From contig CAXEND010000003.1 of the NCBI GenBank assembly GCA_963997635.1, positions 1-64,000 of the forward strand: a stretch of 64,000 nucleotides of DNA. Direction: 5' to 3'. Positions 62,830-64,000 of this stretch are shown piece by piece; within the stretch, counting starts at the first letter, position 1; each line of letters begins with the position of its first letter. This DNA comes from GCA-2728135 sp002728135. Its GTDB lineage: Bacteria; Pseudomonadota; Alphaproteobacteria; UBA828. The notes below the pieces were generated by a model. It saw nothing but the letters and a program-made list of their open reading frames with translations. It was not told where the DNA came from and searched no databases. Both the position numbers and the translations under genes were made by a program.

Positions 62830-63270
62830 ATGATCCGTATCCCCCCAAAAGGGAGTAATGAAAGAGGGCGCCTTATAGCTGAGCATAAGGCTTGTATTGA
62901 ATCAATGCATGGAGTGCCTGGCTGTACAATTTTACGCTGTGGAACACCAGGCGATACAACTGAGGTTTCAGGTGGGATCCATGAGGATATCGTTTTAAAC
63001 CGAGTTCTTTTAAGGATGCGAGCACAGCCAGCAAAAGGAAAGTTGTTAGTCATTTGCACGAAGGTAGAAAAAGAATGGCGTATTGGTCGAGCATCAGGAA
63101 TTAGAGGAGTGCCGCCGGAATTTGTAACTGACAAGGTTTATGACAACGAGCAAGATCCTCAACACGATATCTTCCTTATGCGTCTGGATGAATTTTCTGA
63201 AACTGATGGATATCCTGAGCATTTTCACGAAGGTTGGAAGAGAAGAGATGATGGCTGGGCAGCCAGCTAA
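62830..63270 (+). CDS. N,N-dimethylformamidase alpha (small) subunit-like protein
   Basis: A 146-residue cytoplasmic protein. A segment of ~65 residues (about 57-125: 'LNRVLLRMRAQPAKGKLLV', 'KEWRIGRASG', 'GVPPEFVTDKVYDNEQ', 'HDIFLMRLDEF') lines up, as I remember it, with the small subunit of DMFase (pattern R-M-x-x-P...G-x...E-W-x-I/S...G-x-x-P...D...E-x-A/H...F-L-x-R). The match is from memory and needs a profile check. The strongest support is that the next gene looks like the large subunit. The N-terminal part differs from the DMFase I recall. GAAGGGAGACT precedes the ATG. Confidence 0.72.
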   Translation: MIRIPPKGSNERGRLIAEHKACIESMHGVPGCTILRCGTPGDTTEVSGGIHEDIVLNRVLLRMRAQPAKGKLLVICTKVEKEWRIGRASGIRGVPPEFVTDKVYDNEQDPQHDIFLMRLDEFSETDGYPEHFHEGWKRRDDGWAAS

Positions 63271-63369
63271 GATCTAGGCTAAAGGTATTAATCTCATTAA
63301 CTATATAAATTTACTATGACTGCTAAAAACACTTAAATTGGCAGAAAGAAGTGGGGAAGGGAGACTAAA

Positions 63370-64000
63370 ATGTCTTGGATGAAACTTACGGGTTATGCTG
63401 ATAAATTTGGAGTGCACCCCGGAGATACTATAAAGTTTTATGTAAATTGTGACGGTCCAGATAAATTTGATGCCCAACTTGTTAAAATGATACATGGGGA
63501 TACAAATCCACGCGGTCCTGGTGTAATTGAGCATGACCTAGATGCATCATTTAATGGATCTCATAAGGGTATGAAGCAGGTCATCCATAGTGGGTCTTAC
63601 GGGTTTGTCGAAGATAAACCTCAGTTTAGAGTAAATAGTTTTACTATCCAATGTTGGGTTTGGCCAACAACACCAAAAACTCACCCAAAATATTGGAAGC
63701 ATGGTGCACAAGGTCTTGTAACAAAATGGCATAATGGAAATGGTTATGGTATTTTTATTAATGAAGAAGGTTGTGCTGAGCTCCGGGTCAACGGTGAAAA
63801 ATTAACAACTAGTGCCCCGCTTCGTGATCATGCATGGCATTTTCTAGCAGCAACATTTGATGCCAATACAGGAGAGGCTATTCTTTATCATGAGCCACAA
63901 GTTGTATACGCATTAGACCCAGAAGTACCACCAGTAAAAGCGACAATAAAAGAAAATATTAAACATGACGGAAGTCCTGTAGTTATTGCTGGGTATACAG
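63370..64000 (+). CDS. N,N-dimethylformamidase beta (large) subunit-like, N-terminal part (cut by window end)
   Basis: The frame is open from ATG 63370 to the window edge (210 residues visible, of roughly 750-770 in known enzymes). The opening 'GYADKFGVHPGDTIKFYVN...FDAQLVKMIHGDTNPRGPG' closely follows the DMFase beta N-terminus as I recall it (landmarks 'LVKMIHGD' and 'NPRGPG'). A LamG-like beta-sandwich follows ('GLVTKWHNGNGYGIFINEEG', 'AWHFLAATFDANTGEAIL'). DMFase hydrolyses DMF to formate and dimethylamine with a mononuclear iron whose ligands lie beyond the edge. AAGGGA precedes the ATG. Confidence 0.8.
   Translation, partial: MSWMKLTGYADKFGVHPGDTIKFYVNCDGPDKFDAQLVKMIHGDTNPRGPGVIEHDLDASFNGSHKGMKQVIHSGSYGFVEDKPQFRVNSFTIQCWVWPTTPKTHPKYWKHGAQGLVTKWHNGNGYGIFINEEGCAELRVNGEKLTTSAPLRDHAWHFLAATFDANTGEAILYHEPQVVYALDPEVPPVKATIKENIKHDGSPVVIAGYT

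Overview
The window is a gene-dense, clearly AT-rich stretch that reads as an alphaproteobacterial chromosome, probably from a marine Rhodospirillales-like lineage. The evidence is conserved gene order (tolA-tolB-pal-cpoB-tilS-ftsH-folP-glmM-thiD, then recA-alaS-icd), an archaeal-type class I lysyl-tRNA synthetase (LysK), heme A synthase, a bactofilin and an acidic marine-type porin. The lineage within the class is inference. No rRNA, tRNA, CRISPR array, IS element or prophage was seen. TTG and GTG starts are common.

Layout. 1-10.8 kb: the Tol-Pal envelope operon (tolA cut by the window edge) running into housekeeping genes. 10.9-22 kb: ctaA, a HAD phosphatase, an HpnL-like membrane protein, lysK, recA, alaS, icd and a LOG-family enzyme. 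22-31 kb: two c-type cytochromes, a LysM/Ig-like envelope protein, a MarR regulator facing an HpcH/HpaI aldolase and an AlkA glycosylase, a class II aldolase, and a type I secretion ABC/HlyD pair with no visible substrate or TolC.

31.3-44.3 kb is the most unusual block. The minus-strand arm encodes an orphan molybdenum-hydroxylase large subunit, a PrpB-like C-C lyase, and a split AtuA-type protein (main domain plus small C-terminal domain). The divergent plus-strand arm encodes a TcuA-like FAD dehydrogenase, a PrpF-like isomerase, a complete urea/amide-type ABC importer (UrtABCDE-like) and a 132-residue conserved unknown. No methylcitrate synthase, aconitase or urease is present, so this looks like an uncharacterised uptake-and-catabolism unit for a carboxylic or N-heterocyclic compound.

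44.4-57.5 kb: crotonase, SMP-30 lactonase, bactofilin plus OmpA-like lipoprotein, glutathione peroxidase, PNPOx-like protein, PstS-like binding protein, porin with a strong terminator, two 2OG-Fe(II) oxygenases (one fused to TPRs), and a LarE / LLM-oxidoreductase / nickel-permease run that suggests nickel-cofactor chemistry.

57.7-64 kb: a second, paralogous UrtABCDE-like importer followed directly by a small gene and a larger truncated gene that resemble the alpha and beta subunits of N,N-dimethylformamidase. The simplest reading is that this importer brings in DMF or related short amides, which are then hydrolysed in the cytoplasm. All family calls come from reading the sequence; no database search was run.
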